From VRUE01 sp035693025 (GTDB lineage: Bacteria; Actinomycetota; Thermoleophilia; Solirubrobacterales; 70-9), in contig DASSHI010000025.1 in the NCBI GenBank assembly GCA_035693025.1, positions 9,168 through 73,167 of the forward strand: 64,000 bases of DNA, given 5' to 3'. Below, in pieces: positions 25,246 through 32,505 of this stretch. The translations under genes were made by a program, and so were the position numbers. The notes beneath the pieces were generated by a model that had not been told where the DNA came from, searched no databases, and saw only the letters and a program-made list of their open reading frames with translations. Position 1 is the stretch's first letter, and every line of letters starts with the position of its first letter.

Positions 25246-25459
25246 GCAGGCCCATCGAGGGTCGTGGCGCCCGTCGGCGCTCGGTCGGGCTGCCGGGATT
25301 GAAGATCTGACAGAGGACCCGCAGGTGCTCCAGCACCGAAGCGGCGAAGAGGTCCCCGGCGTGGATCGTCGCCTCAGCCTCCGCCACCAGCTCCACGCAG
25401 CGCTCGGGCAGGCGACGTTCGCCCCTTTGCGTGTGGGTGTCGGCGAGAACCGCGATCAA
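25199..25459 (-). pseudogene. Metallophosphoesterase (YfcE-like) with large internal deletion
   Basis: The frame starts at TTG 25459 as IAVLADTH, the first metal motif of YfcE/MJ0936-type phosphodiesterases, and continues through ATIHAGDLF, the second motif. At about residue 50 it jumps to FNPGSPTERRRAPRPSMG, the known C-terminal motif. About 90 residues with the GNVD and GHTH metal motifs are gone, in frame. The 86-residue product lacks most of the active site. The gene is divergent from ligD. Confidence 0.75.
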
Positions 25460-25476
25460 ACCGGATCGTCATTCTG

Positions 25477-26976
25477 ATGGCGAGCAGGCCGAAAGCAAAG
25501 AAGCGAGGCGCCGCGACAGGAAGCCTCGGGGAGTACGAGCGCAAGCGCGACTTCACGGCGACGCCGGAGCCGGCGCCGAAGCGCCGGGGACGCGAGCGGA
25601 AAGCGCCGCGCTTCGTCGTGCAGGAGCACAGCGCCCGCCGCCTGCACTGGGACCTGCGACTGGAGCACGACGGCGTCGCCGCCTCCTGGGCGATTCCGAA
25701 CGGGATCCCGATCGACCCCGAGGAAAACCGCAAGGCCGTCCACACCGAGGACCACCCGCTCGAATACCTCGAGTTCGAGGGCGAGATCCCGAAGGGAGAG
25801 TACGGCGCCGGCACGATGAAGATCTGGGACCGGGGCACCTACGAGCCGGAGAAGTGGGAGGAGGGCAAAATCGTCCTGCGCTTCGCCGGAGAGCGGCTGC
25901 GGGGCCGCTACGCGCTCTTTCGCGCCGGCAAGGACGAGAAGGACTGGATGATCCACCGCATCGACCCGCCGGAGGACGAGCGTGAGACGTTTCCCGAATC
26001 GGTGGTACCGATGCTGGCCAAGCCGGCGTCGCTGCCGGCAAAGGAGGAGGGCTGGGCGATCGAGGTCAAGTGGGACGGGGTGCGAGCGCTCGCCTACTGC
26101 CGGCCGGGCCGGCTCGAGCTGCAGACCCGCAACCTGAACGTCGTCACCTCCCAATACCCCGAGGTGCGGCGGCTCTCGCGCCAGCTCGGCGCCCGCGACG
26201 CCGTTCTCGACGGCGAGCTGGTCGCCTTCGACGAGGAGGGCCGGCCCAGCTTCGAGCGGCTGCAGCAGCGCATCCACCAGACCGACGCCAACGTCGTACG
26301 ACGGCGGCTGAAGACCCATCCCGTCACCTATGTCCTCTTCGACCTTCTCCATCTCGACGGTCGCAACCTGATGGACGAGCCCTACGCCCTCCGGCGTGAG
26401 CTGCTCGAGGGGCTCGGCTTGGACGGGGAGAGCTGGCAGACGCCCGGCTACTCGGTCGGCCACGCCAAGGAGCTGCTCGCGGCGAGCGCAGAGCGGCACC
26501 TGGAGGGGCTCGTCCTCAAGCGACTCGACAGCCGCTACGCGCCCGGCAAGCGCAATGGCGCCTGGCTCAAGGTGAAGACGGTCGGCCGCCAGGAGTTCGT
26601 GATCGGCGGCTGGGCGCCCGGAGAAGGCCGGCGGCGCAACCGCATCGGGGCGATCCTGCTCGGAGCCCACGACGAGGAGGGCGAGCTCCGGTACGCCGGC
26701 AAGGTGGGGACCGGCTTCTCCGAGCGCGACCTCGACGAGCTGCTCGCGCGCCTGCGGCCGCTGGCGCGCAAGTCGAGCCCGTTCGCCGGGCGCCGCGGCC
26801 CCCGCAGCGCCAACTTCGTCGAGCCCGAGCTGGTCGCCGAGGTCGAGTTCCGCGAGCTGACCGCCGAGGGGATGGTTCGCCACGGCTCGTTCAAAGGCCT
26901 GCGCGACGACAAGCCGGCGGCGGAGGTGGAGCTGGAGCGAGCGGCGAGCGAGAGGCAGGTCCTGCCCGATGCGTAG
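25477..26976 (+). CDS. ligD: ATP-dependent DNA ligase LigD, phosphoesterase plus ligase domains
   Basis: A 499-residue protein. Residues about 35-180 form the LigD 3'-phosphoesterase domain (FVVQEHSARRLHWDLRLEHDG, EIPKGEYGAGTM, DWMIHRID). Residues about 190-490 form an ATP-dependent ligase with the nucleotide-binding lysine in EVKWDGVRA and later motifs LDGELVAFD, EGLVLKRLDS and WLKVK. The primase/polymerase domain of full-length LigD is absent. With Ku, LigD repairs double-strand breaks by end joining, but no Ku gene is seen here. The preceding reading frame is divergent and starts 17 bases away. Confidence 0.93.
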   Translation: MASRPKAKKRGAATGSLGEYERKRDFTATPEPAPKRRGRERKAPRFVVQEHSARRLHWDLRLEHDGVAASWAIPNGIPIDPEENRKAVHTEDHPLEYLEFEGEIPKGEYGAGTMKIWDRGTYEPEKWEEGKIVLRFAGERLRGRYALFRAGKDEKDWMIHRIDPPEDERETFPESVVPMLAKPASLPAKEEGWAIEVKWDGVRALAYCRPGRLELQTRNLNVVTSQYPEVRRLSRQLGARDAVLDGELVAFDEEGRPSFERLQQRIHQTDANVVRRRLKTHPVTYVLFDLLHLDGRNLMDEPYALRRELLEGLGLDGESWQTPGYSVGHAKELLAASAERHLEGLVLKRLDSRYAPGKRNGAWLKVKTVGRQEFVIGGWAPGEGRRRNRIGAILLGAHDEEGELRYAGKVGTGFSERDLDELLARLRPLARKSSPFAGRRGPRSANFVEPELVAEVEFRELTAEGMVRHGSFKGLRDDKPAAEVELERAASERQVLPDA

Positions 26977-26987
26977 GCGGCGCGCTG

Positions 26988-27884
26988 TCAGCCGGCGACG
27001 GTGCGCGCGCCGGGGGCCAGCTCGCGCTCGTAGCCGAACTCCTCCAGGGTCTCGCCGAGCTCCTCCTCCAGGATCGCCTGCTCGGCGCGTGAGAGGTTCT
27101 CGCGCCAGGACCCCGGGCGGGCGCTTCTGATCGCCCGGCCGCTGCCACGGCGCGCCGGCGGCGCCTGCTCGAAGCGGAACCGTGCGGCGACCTCCTCGCA
27201 GCGGCCGCAGGGAAGGTCGAAGGCCGCGCAGATCTGCTCCAGCAACTGCGGCGTCCTCCTCCGCAGCTCCTCGTAGCGGATCATGATCCGGTCCTGCTCC
27301 GGCCGGCTCGCGAAGGCGCGCTCGACGGCTCGAACCCGGTAGGCCCAGACCGCCGCCAGCCAGCGGATCAGGGCGACCCGGCCCTGCCGGGTGACCGGAA
27401 AGGCGCCGCCGGGAATCGCCCAGGAGCCCTCTCGGTAGGCGTCGAGCCAGGAGTCGACGACGTCGCGGCCGTCGCGCAGGAGGAAGATCAGCTTCGAGGC
27501 GGGGAACAGCTCGGCCAGCAGCGGCGCCGCGTGCGAGCCGGGCTCCTTGACCACGAACGTCGGCGACGGCCCGGCCTCTGCATCCGCCTGGGCCTCGAAG
27601 CGGGCCCGGATCAGCTCGCGCAGCGGCTCCCACCAGGCATCCCGGTAGCGCTCGGCGAAGAAGTACCCCGGCTCGGCGGCTTTCAGGTCGAGCAACGTCG
27701 TCAGCTGCGGCGGCTCCTCGCCGATCGCCCAGGCCAGCGGCAGCGGCCGCCAGACGCCGAGGTGGTGGCCGAGGTGCGGGTCGTCGATCGGCACCACCCC
27801 ATCGAGCTCCGCCAGCATCCGCAGCAGCCAGGTGCTGCCGCTGCGGGAGGACCCGAAGATCCAAACCAGCCGCTCCTCCTGCAT
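26988..27884 (-). CDS. Sulfotransferase-family protein
   Basis: A 298-residue sulfotransferase. The 5'-phosphosulfate loop is FGSSRSGSTWLLRML near residue 9 and the 3'-phosphate region is RDGRDVVDSWLDAYREGSW. The acceptor is unknown. Start ATG 27884 is chosen because GGAGG sits 7 bases upstream. A TTG at 27920 would add 12 residues but would begin almost at the transcript start predicted from GCTT-N15-GGGTAG (27953 to 27929, minus strand). It converges with ligD at a gap of 11 bases. Confidence 0.85.
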   Translation of the reverse strand: MQEERLVWIFGSSRSGSTWLLRMLAELDGVVPIDDPHLGHHLGVWRPLPLAWAIGEEPPQLTTLLDLKAAEPGYFFAERYRDAWWEPLRELIRARFEAQADAEAGPSPTFVVKEPGSHAAPLLAELFPASKLIFLLRDGRDVVDSWLDAYREGSWAIPGGAFPVTRQGRVALIRWLAAVWAYRVRAVERAFASRPEQDRIMIRYEELRRRTPQLLEQICAAFDLPCGRCEEVAARFRFEQAPPARRGSGRAIRSARPGSWRENLSRAEQAILEEELGETLEEFGYERELAPGARTVAG

Positions 27885-28027
27885 CGTCCATCCTCCAGTC
27901 AGCTCGATTGATCCGGTCAAGGCGGGGGCTACCCAGTTCGGGTCCGCTTAAGCGAGGCCGGGATCTGCGCCCAGGAGGAGCGCGAGCTCTGGGGATTGGT
28001 TTCCGTGTGACGGGTATAAAGGCTGGG

Positions 28028-29653
28028 ATGGAGGTCCGGCAGCCGCAGACGCAAGCGGGGGACGAGCATCCTGTCTCCGATGACCGCCGCGACCATCTGC
28101 TCAGCATCACCGACTCCGCGCTCGGGTACATGTCCCTGGAGGACATGCTCTCGGAGCTGCTGGGGCGGATCCGCGACTCGCTCGAAGTCGACACCGCAGC
28201 GGTTCTGCTGCTCGACGAGGATCGCGGCGTCCTCCTCGCGCGCGCCGCGCGAGGGCTGGAGGAGGAGGTCCGCCAGGGCGTTCAGGTGCCGCTCGCGCGC
28301 GGCTTCGCAGGCCGCGTCGCCGCCGAGGTGCGACCCATCATCATCGACCTCGACCACGCCGACGTCGTGAACCCGATCCTCCGCCAAAAAGGAATCCGCT
28401 CGATGCTCGGCGTGCCCCTCCAGATCGAAGGCCGCGTCATCGGCGTCATGCACATCGGCACGCTCGTCCGGCGCGATTTCGACGAGGACGACGTGAAGCT
28501 GCTGCAGCTCGCCGCCGACCGCGCCGCGCTCGCGATCGACGACGCCCGCATCTCGGAGCAGCGTGCCGCCACCGCGATCATGCAGCGCACTCTTCTGCCC
28601 CACGCGCTGCCGGAGGTATCCGGCATGCGCTTCAGCGCCAAGTACCTGCCGGCCGGTTCGGGCATCAAGATCGGCGGGGACTGGTACGACGTCTTTCCGC
28701 TCGCCAACGGGCACCTTGCTTTCGTGATCGGCGACGTGGTCGGTCGCGGGGTCCTGGCCGCCTCGGTGATGGCCGAGATCCGCACGGCGCTCCGCGCCTA
28801 CATGGTGCAGGGGCACCAGCTCACCGAGGTCGTCTCGATGCTGAACGAGCTGCTCATCTCGATGGGTCGCAACCGGGGTGCCACTCTCTCGATCCTCGAA
28901 CTCGATCCCGATGCCGAAGAGCTGAAAGCCGTCACCGCGGGCCACCTCCCCCCCTTGCTGATCGAACCGGACGGCCGCACTCGGCTGCTCGAGCAAAATC
29001 ACGGCCTGCCGGTCGGCGTGCGCAGCGGACACGAGTACCACTCCTTTCGCTGCCCGTTTCCGACCGGGAGCCGGCTGCTGCTCTACACCGACGGGCTGAT
29101 CGAGCGGCGCGACGAGTCGATCGACGTCGGGCTCCAGCGGCTGGCCGCCGCCGCCCAAGCGGCCACGCAGCGCCCCGACTCCTCCCTCGCCGACGACGTG
29201 TACCGCGCGCTCCTCGACGAGACCCCGCTCGAGGACGACGTAGCGCTCCTCGCCATCGAGGCCCTGCCGTTCGAGGGGCCTCTCGAGATGACCTTCCCGG
29301 CGCGCCCCGAGGTCCTCAGCGGGCTGCGCAAGACGCTCGGCCGCTGGCTGCAGGCCGCCGGCGCCGACGAAGACGAGCTGTTCGACGTGACCCTCTCGAC
29401 CTCCGAGGCTGCCGCCAACGCGATCGAGCATGCGTACGGGGCCCGTGAGGCGACCTTCACCGTCCGCTGCGAGCACGACAGCCCTCAGGTGACGATCACC
29501 GTGTGCGACGTCGGCCGGTGGCGCACCGCCCGTCCGCCCGGCGGCGGCAGGGGGCTCGAAATCATGCGCTCCCTGCTGGACAGCGTGAAGATCGACAGCG
29601 ACGACGAAGGAACCGTCGTGACGATGACCAAAAGGCTCTCCCACCAGGCATGA
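28028..29653 (+). CDS. GAF - SpoIIE phosphatase - HATPase signalling protein (RsbU/RsbW-like)
   Basis: A 541-residue soluble regulator. Residues about 20-165 form a GAF sensor domain. Residues 180-385 form a PP2C-type SpoIIE phosphatase (GGDWYDVFPLANG, VIGDVVGRG, LLLYTDGLIERRD, DDVALLAI with metal-binding Asp). Residues 400-535 form a HATPase of the anti-sigma RsbW type (SEAAANAIEHAYG N box, GGGRGLEIM G box). Such proteins dephosphorylate STAS antagonists and can bind sigma factors. The stop overlaps the next gene, a STAS protein, as expected for a partner-switching pair. Start ATG 28028 follows a weak GGCTGGG. Confidence 0.92.
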   Translation: MEVRQPQTQAGDEHPVSDDRRDHLLSITDSALGYMSLEDMLSELLGRIRDSLEVDTAAVLLLDEDRGVLLARAARGLEEEVRQGVQVPLARGFAGRVAAEVRPIIIDLDHADVVNPILRQKGIRSMLGVPLQIEGRVIGVMHIGTLVRRDFDEDDVKLLQLAADRAALAIDDARISEQRAATAIMQRTLLPHALPEVSGMRFSAKYLPAGSGIKIGGDWYDVFPLANGHLAFVIGDVVGRGVLAASVMAEIRTALRAYMVQGHQLTEVVSMLNELLISMGRNRGATLSILELDPDAEELKAVTAGHLPPLLIEPDGRTRLLEQNHGLPVGVRSGHEYHSFRCPFPTGSRLLLYTDGLIERRDESIDVGLQRLAAAAQAATQRPDSSLADDVYRALLDETPLEDDVALLAIEALPFEGPLEMTFPARPEVLSGLRKTLGRWLQAAGADEDELFDVTLSTSEAAANAIEHAYGAREATFTVRCEHDSPQVTITVCDVGRWRTARPPGGGRGLEIMRSLLDSVKIDSDDEGTVVTMTKRLSHQA

Positions 29654-30087
29654 GCCCGCTGGACATCGAGCAGATCGACGGAGTGCCGGTCGTGCGCGTC
29701 AACGACGACATCGATGCCGCGAACGTCTCGACGACCCTGCGGCAACTAGCCGAGGCGCTCGGTCCTGACGCCTTGAGCCTCGTCGTCGACCTCAGCGCCA
29801 CCCGTTACGTCGACAGCGCAGGCATCGACATGCTGCTACGCCTCAGCGACCGCCTCGACCAGCGCCGCGCCAAGCTGATCCTCGTGATCCCCGACACCTC
29901 CAGATTGCAGCGCCTGGCCACGCTCGTCGGCCTGCCCGAGGCAATCGCCATCCATCCCAGCCTCGCGAACGCCCTGCAAGAGGCGGCGGAGGGGAAAGCG
30001 CGAGGCGGCCCTGGTCCTCATCCGGCGTCGCGGTTTGGGGGCCGGGCCGGCGGGGAAGAAGAATGGGGTCACGACCAGCGGTTCTGA
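29650..30087 (+). CDS. STAS-domain anti-sigma factor antagonist
   Basis: A 145-residue STAS protein (RsbV/SpoIIAA type). The phosphorylatable serine is in YVDSAGIDMLLRL near residue 58. The domain ends by residue 110 and a disordered Gly/Arg-rich tail follows, which overlaps one possible start of mrpE. It probably switches between the HATPase domain upstream and a sigma factor or other target. ATGA overlap with the phosphatase gene. Confidence 0.92.
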   Translation: MSPLDIEQIDGVPVVRVNDDIDAANVSTTLRQLAEALGPDALSLVVDLSATRYVDSAGIDMLLRLSDRLDQRRAKLILVIPDTSRLQRLATLVGLPEAIAIHPSLANALQEAAEGKARGGPGPHPASRFGGRAGGEEEWGHDQRF

Positions 30088-30100
30088 GAGGAGATCGACG

Positions 30101-30586
30101 ATTCCCTACAGCAGGTGGGCGATCCGCTGGATATGGCTGTTCGCCCTCTGGCTGGCACTCGCCGACAGCCGCAAAGGGACCGAGCTCCTCGCCGCAGCCG
30201 TCGTCGCCGCGCTCGGCGCCACGATCTCCGGGGCGATCGTCCGGCCGGACCGCACGCGCCCCCTCGCGGATTCCCTGGCCCTGTTGCGCCTCCCTCCGCG
30301 GCGCCTTCTCCGACCGCTGCTTCGCCTCGTTCCCGACACCGCGCTGGTGATCGGCGCCCTGTGGCGGCGCCTGGCGCACGGGGAAGACGTGCGCGGATCC
30401 ACCCGCGAGGTCCCGCGCGAGAGCAATCCGGTGCTGCATACGGGCGCAGGGCTGCTCGCCACCGAGGTATGGGGCTCCCTGGCCCCGAACCGCTACGTGA
30501 TCGGCGTCGACGAGGAGCGCGACGCGGTCCTCTTCCACGAGCTGGTCCGAACGGAGGAGTCGCTGGAGCCGGGCGGCGGCCGATGA
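30101..30586 (+). CDS. mrpE: Mrp/Mbh-type cation:proton antiporter subunit E
   Basis: MrpE family: two N-terminal helices, then a soluble C-terminal part with the family pattern NPVLHTGAGLLATEVWGSLAPNRYVIGVDEE. The start is unusual. An ATT at 30101 lies 7 bases after AGGAG and gives a normal MrpE N terminus (PYSRWAIRWIWLF). The only other in-frame start nearby is TTG 30035, deep inside the STAS gene and without a good ribosome site. With ATT the protein has 161 residues. The next gene overlaps by ATGA. First gene of a seven-gene antiporter operon. Confidence 0.85.
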   Translation: MPYSRWAIRWIWLFALWLALADSRKGTELLAAAVVAALGATISGAIVRPDRTRPLADSLALLRLPPRRLLRPLLRLVPDTALVIGALWRRLAHGEDVRGSTREVPRESNPVLHTGAGLLATEVWGSLAPNRYVIGVDEERDAVLFHELVRTEESLEPGGGR

Positions 30587-30834
30587 ACGCGTGGTACGTG
30601 GCGGCCTCGGCACTGCTCGCGGCGCTCCTTCCCTGCGGCTGGGTCTGCTTCCGCCGCGGCTTCGCAGCCGGCCTCGTCGCGCTCCAGCTCGCCGGGATGC
30701 TGGCGGCCCTCGCCCTGCTCCTGCTGTCGGAGGCCGAGGACCAGCAGTCCTTCGCCGGCCTTTCGCTCGTCCTCGCCACCGCCTCGTTTGCCGGCACGCT
30801 GGTCCTCGTCCGCTTCCTGGAACGGCAGCGATGA
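30583..30834 (+). CDS. mrpF: Mrp/Mbh-type antiporter subunit F
   Basis: An 83-residue protein with three membrane helices in the position and size of MrpF/MbhB. It carries the helix-breaking RRGFAAGLVALQLAGML segment and ends FLERQR. It is a small integral subunit of the antiporter. ATGA overlaps on both sides fix start and context. Confidence 0.85.
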   Translation: MNAWYVAASALLAALLPCGWVCFRRGFAAGLVALQLAGMLAALALLLLSEAEDQQSFAGLSLVLATASFAGTLVLVRFLERQR

Positions 30835-31157
30835 ACGCCGGCGGGATCCTCGCGGACGTGCTGCTCGGGGTCGGGGTCGCCCTGGAGCTCCTCGCCTGCC
30901 TCGGGGTCCTCGCGATGGGAACCGATCATGCCCGCCTCCACTACCTCTCGCCGGCGGCGCTGGGGTCGGTCCCGATCGCGGCGGCGATCTGGATCGATTC
31001 CGGCCCCTCGACCATCGCCCTGCAAGCGACGCTCCTCGCCGCTTTCCTGCTTCTCGTCTCGCCGGCGCTGACTCATGCGACCGCCCGGGGCCTGCGGATC
31101 GCCTCCCGCGACGACTGGCGCGCCGCACCCGCCGAGCGCCGCGGGAGCGGGCGATGA
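30831..31157 (+). CDS. mrpG: Mrp/Mbh-type antiporter subunit G
   Basis: A 108-residue MrpG/MbhC-type subunit with three helices. Family signature: LGVLAMGTDHARLHYLSPAALGSVPIA, then LLVSPALTHATARG. It has an ATGA overlap with mrpF and with the next gene. Confidence 0.88.
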   Translation: MNAGGILADVLLGVGVALELLACLGVLAMGTDHARLHYLSPAALGSVPIAAAIWIDSGPSTIALQATLLAAFLLLVSPALTHATARGLRIASRDDWRAAPAERRGSGR

Positions 31158-31411
31158 CCGCGGTGCAGGCGATCGCGCTGGTCGTCGTCGCGCTGACCGG
31201 CACCGCCGTCGTCTCCGCCCGCGAGCCCGCCCGGCAGGCGCTTGTCGCGGGCGTCTTCGGTCTTGCCCTGGCGATCCTCTTCTTCTCCTTCCAGGCCCCC
31301 GACGTGGCGCTCTCGCAGATCGTGGTCGGCGTCGTCGCGCTGCCCGCGATGATCATGCTGACGCTGCGAAAGATCGCCCGGCGCGAGGAAGTGGAGCGGG
31401 ACGAGCGATGA
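31154..31411 (+). CDS. mbhD: MbhD-like subunit (DUF4040, equals part of the MrpA C terminus)
   Basis: An 85-residue protein with three helices and the DUF4040 pattern FQAPDVALSQIVVGVVALPAMIML. In Mrp antiporters this domain is part of the large MrpA protein, whereas in archaeal Mbh hydrogenase it is a separate subunit, MbhD. Here it is separate, as in Mbh. Overlaps on both sides. Confidence 0.85.
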   Translation: MTAVQAIALVVVALTGTAVVSAREPARQALVAGVFGLALAILFFSFQAPDVALSQIVVGVVALPAMIMLTLRKIARREEVERDER

Positions 31412-32163
31412 GTCGGGGGGTGCGGCTCGGCGTCTTCGGCACCGGCCTGCTCGGCTTCCTGGCGTTGCTCGTCTGGGGTCTCGCGGGGCTGCCGTCCTTC
31501 GGCGACTTCGACGGCCACTACGGGCAGCTCCTCGCCCATCTCTCAGTGCCTGCCCGGCACACGAACTCGGCGGTCGCCGCCACCACCTTCGACTTCCGCG
31601 GCTTCGACACGCTCGGCGAGTCGTTCATCCTCTTCACGGCCGCGGTGGGGGTGCTGACCCTGTTGCGGGTACAACGCGCGGAAGAGGACGTCGCCGCCGA
31701 GCCGGCCCACAGCGGACGGCCGACCGCCGAAAGCCGTTCCCTGCGCAGCCTCGCCATCGGGCTCTCCGGTCCCTTCCTGGTGCTTGGGGTCTACGTCGTC
31801 ACGCACGGCCATCTCTCCCCCGGCGGCGGCTTCCAAGGCGGCGTCGTGATGATGAGCGGGTTCCTGCTCGTCTATCTCGCCGGCGCCCACCTGCGCCCGC
31901 GTCCGGGCCGCCCGCTCGAGGCGATCGAGCGGGCGGAGGCGTCGGGCGCGGCCGGTTTCGTGGCGATCGGCATCGGCGGCCTAATCCTCTCCGGCGCATT
32001 CCTCGCGAACTTCCTCCCCTTCGGAACCGCCGGCGATCTCGTCTCCGGCGGCGACATCCCGCTGCTCAACATCGCCGTCGCCCTCGAGGTGATGGGCGCC
32101 CTGCTGGCGATCCTCGGCGAGCTGCTCGACCAAAAGCTTCTCGCCGCGCCGGAGGAAGGATGA
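31408..32163 (+). CDS. mrpB: MbhE-MrpB fusion subunit
   Basis: A 251-residue protein. Residues 1-95 correspond to MbhE (the last part of MrpA in Mrp systems) with RHTNSAVAATTFDFRGFDTLGE. Residues about 110-251 are MrpB (MnhB domain): GVYVVTHGHLSPGGGFQGGVV and the closing LLAILGELLDQKLL. The two are separate genes in archaeal Mbh operons. Six or more helices. Confidence 0.88.
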   Translation: MSRGVRLGVFGTGLLGFLALLVWGLAGLPSFGDFDGHYGQLLAHLSVPARHTNSAVAATTFDFRGFDTLGESFILFTAAVGVLTLLRVQRAEEDVAAEPAHSGRPTAESRSLRSLAIGLSGPFLVLGVYVVTHGHLSPGGGFQGGVVMMSGFLLVYLAGAHLRPRPGRPLEAIERAEASGAAGFVAIGIGGLILSGAFLANFLPFGTAGDLVSGGDIPLLNIAVALEVMGALLAILGELLDQKLLAAPEEG

Positions 32164-32504
32164 GCTTCCTGCCCTACGCGGTCGCGGCGTGGCTCTTCGG
32201 TTTCGGCCTCTACGGGGTGGTTACCAGCCGCAACCTGATCCACCTGATCGTCTGCCTTACGGTCGTGCAGGCCTCGACGTACGTGCTCCTGCTCGCGGTC
32301 GGCTACCGTCACGGCGCCGCGGCGCCGATCTACGCCTCGATCCCGACCTCGGCGCAGGTGGTCGACCCGGTGGTCGCGGCGATGACCCTGACCGACGTCG
32401 TCGTCGAGGCGACGGTCGCGGCGCTCCTCCTCGCCCTGGCCCTGCAGGCCCACGCCCGGTTCGGCACGCTCGACCCCGACAAGCTCGGCGCGCTGCGCGG
32501 CTGA
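32160..32504 (+). CDS. mrpC: Mrp/Mbh-type antiporter subunit C (NuoK-like)
   Basis: A 114-residue NuoK homologue with three helices: GLYGVVTSRNLIHLIVCLTVVQAS and VDPVVAAMTLTDVVVEATVAALLLALAL. The TDVVVEA(T) region is the family signature around the membrane acidic residue. The ATGA overlap with mrpB defines the start. Confidence 0.9.
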   Translation: MSFLPYAVAAWLFGFGLYGVVTSRNLIHLIVCLTVVQASTYVLLLAVGYRHGAAAPIYASIPTSAQVVDPVVAAMTLTDVVVEATVAALLLALALQAHARFGTLDPDKLGALRG

Positions 32505-32505
32505 G

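Noticed and set aside
27999..28017. GTTT and GGGTAT before the GAF-SpoIIE gene as a stress promoter
   Set aside because: The spacer is only 9 bases and no other -35-like box sits at the right distance from GGGTAT (28012-28017).
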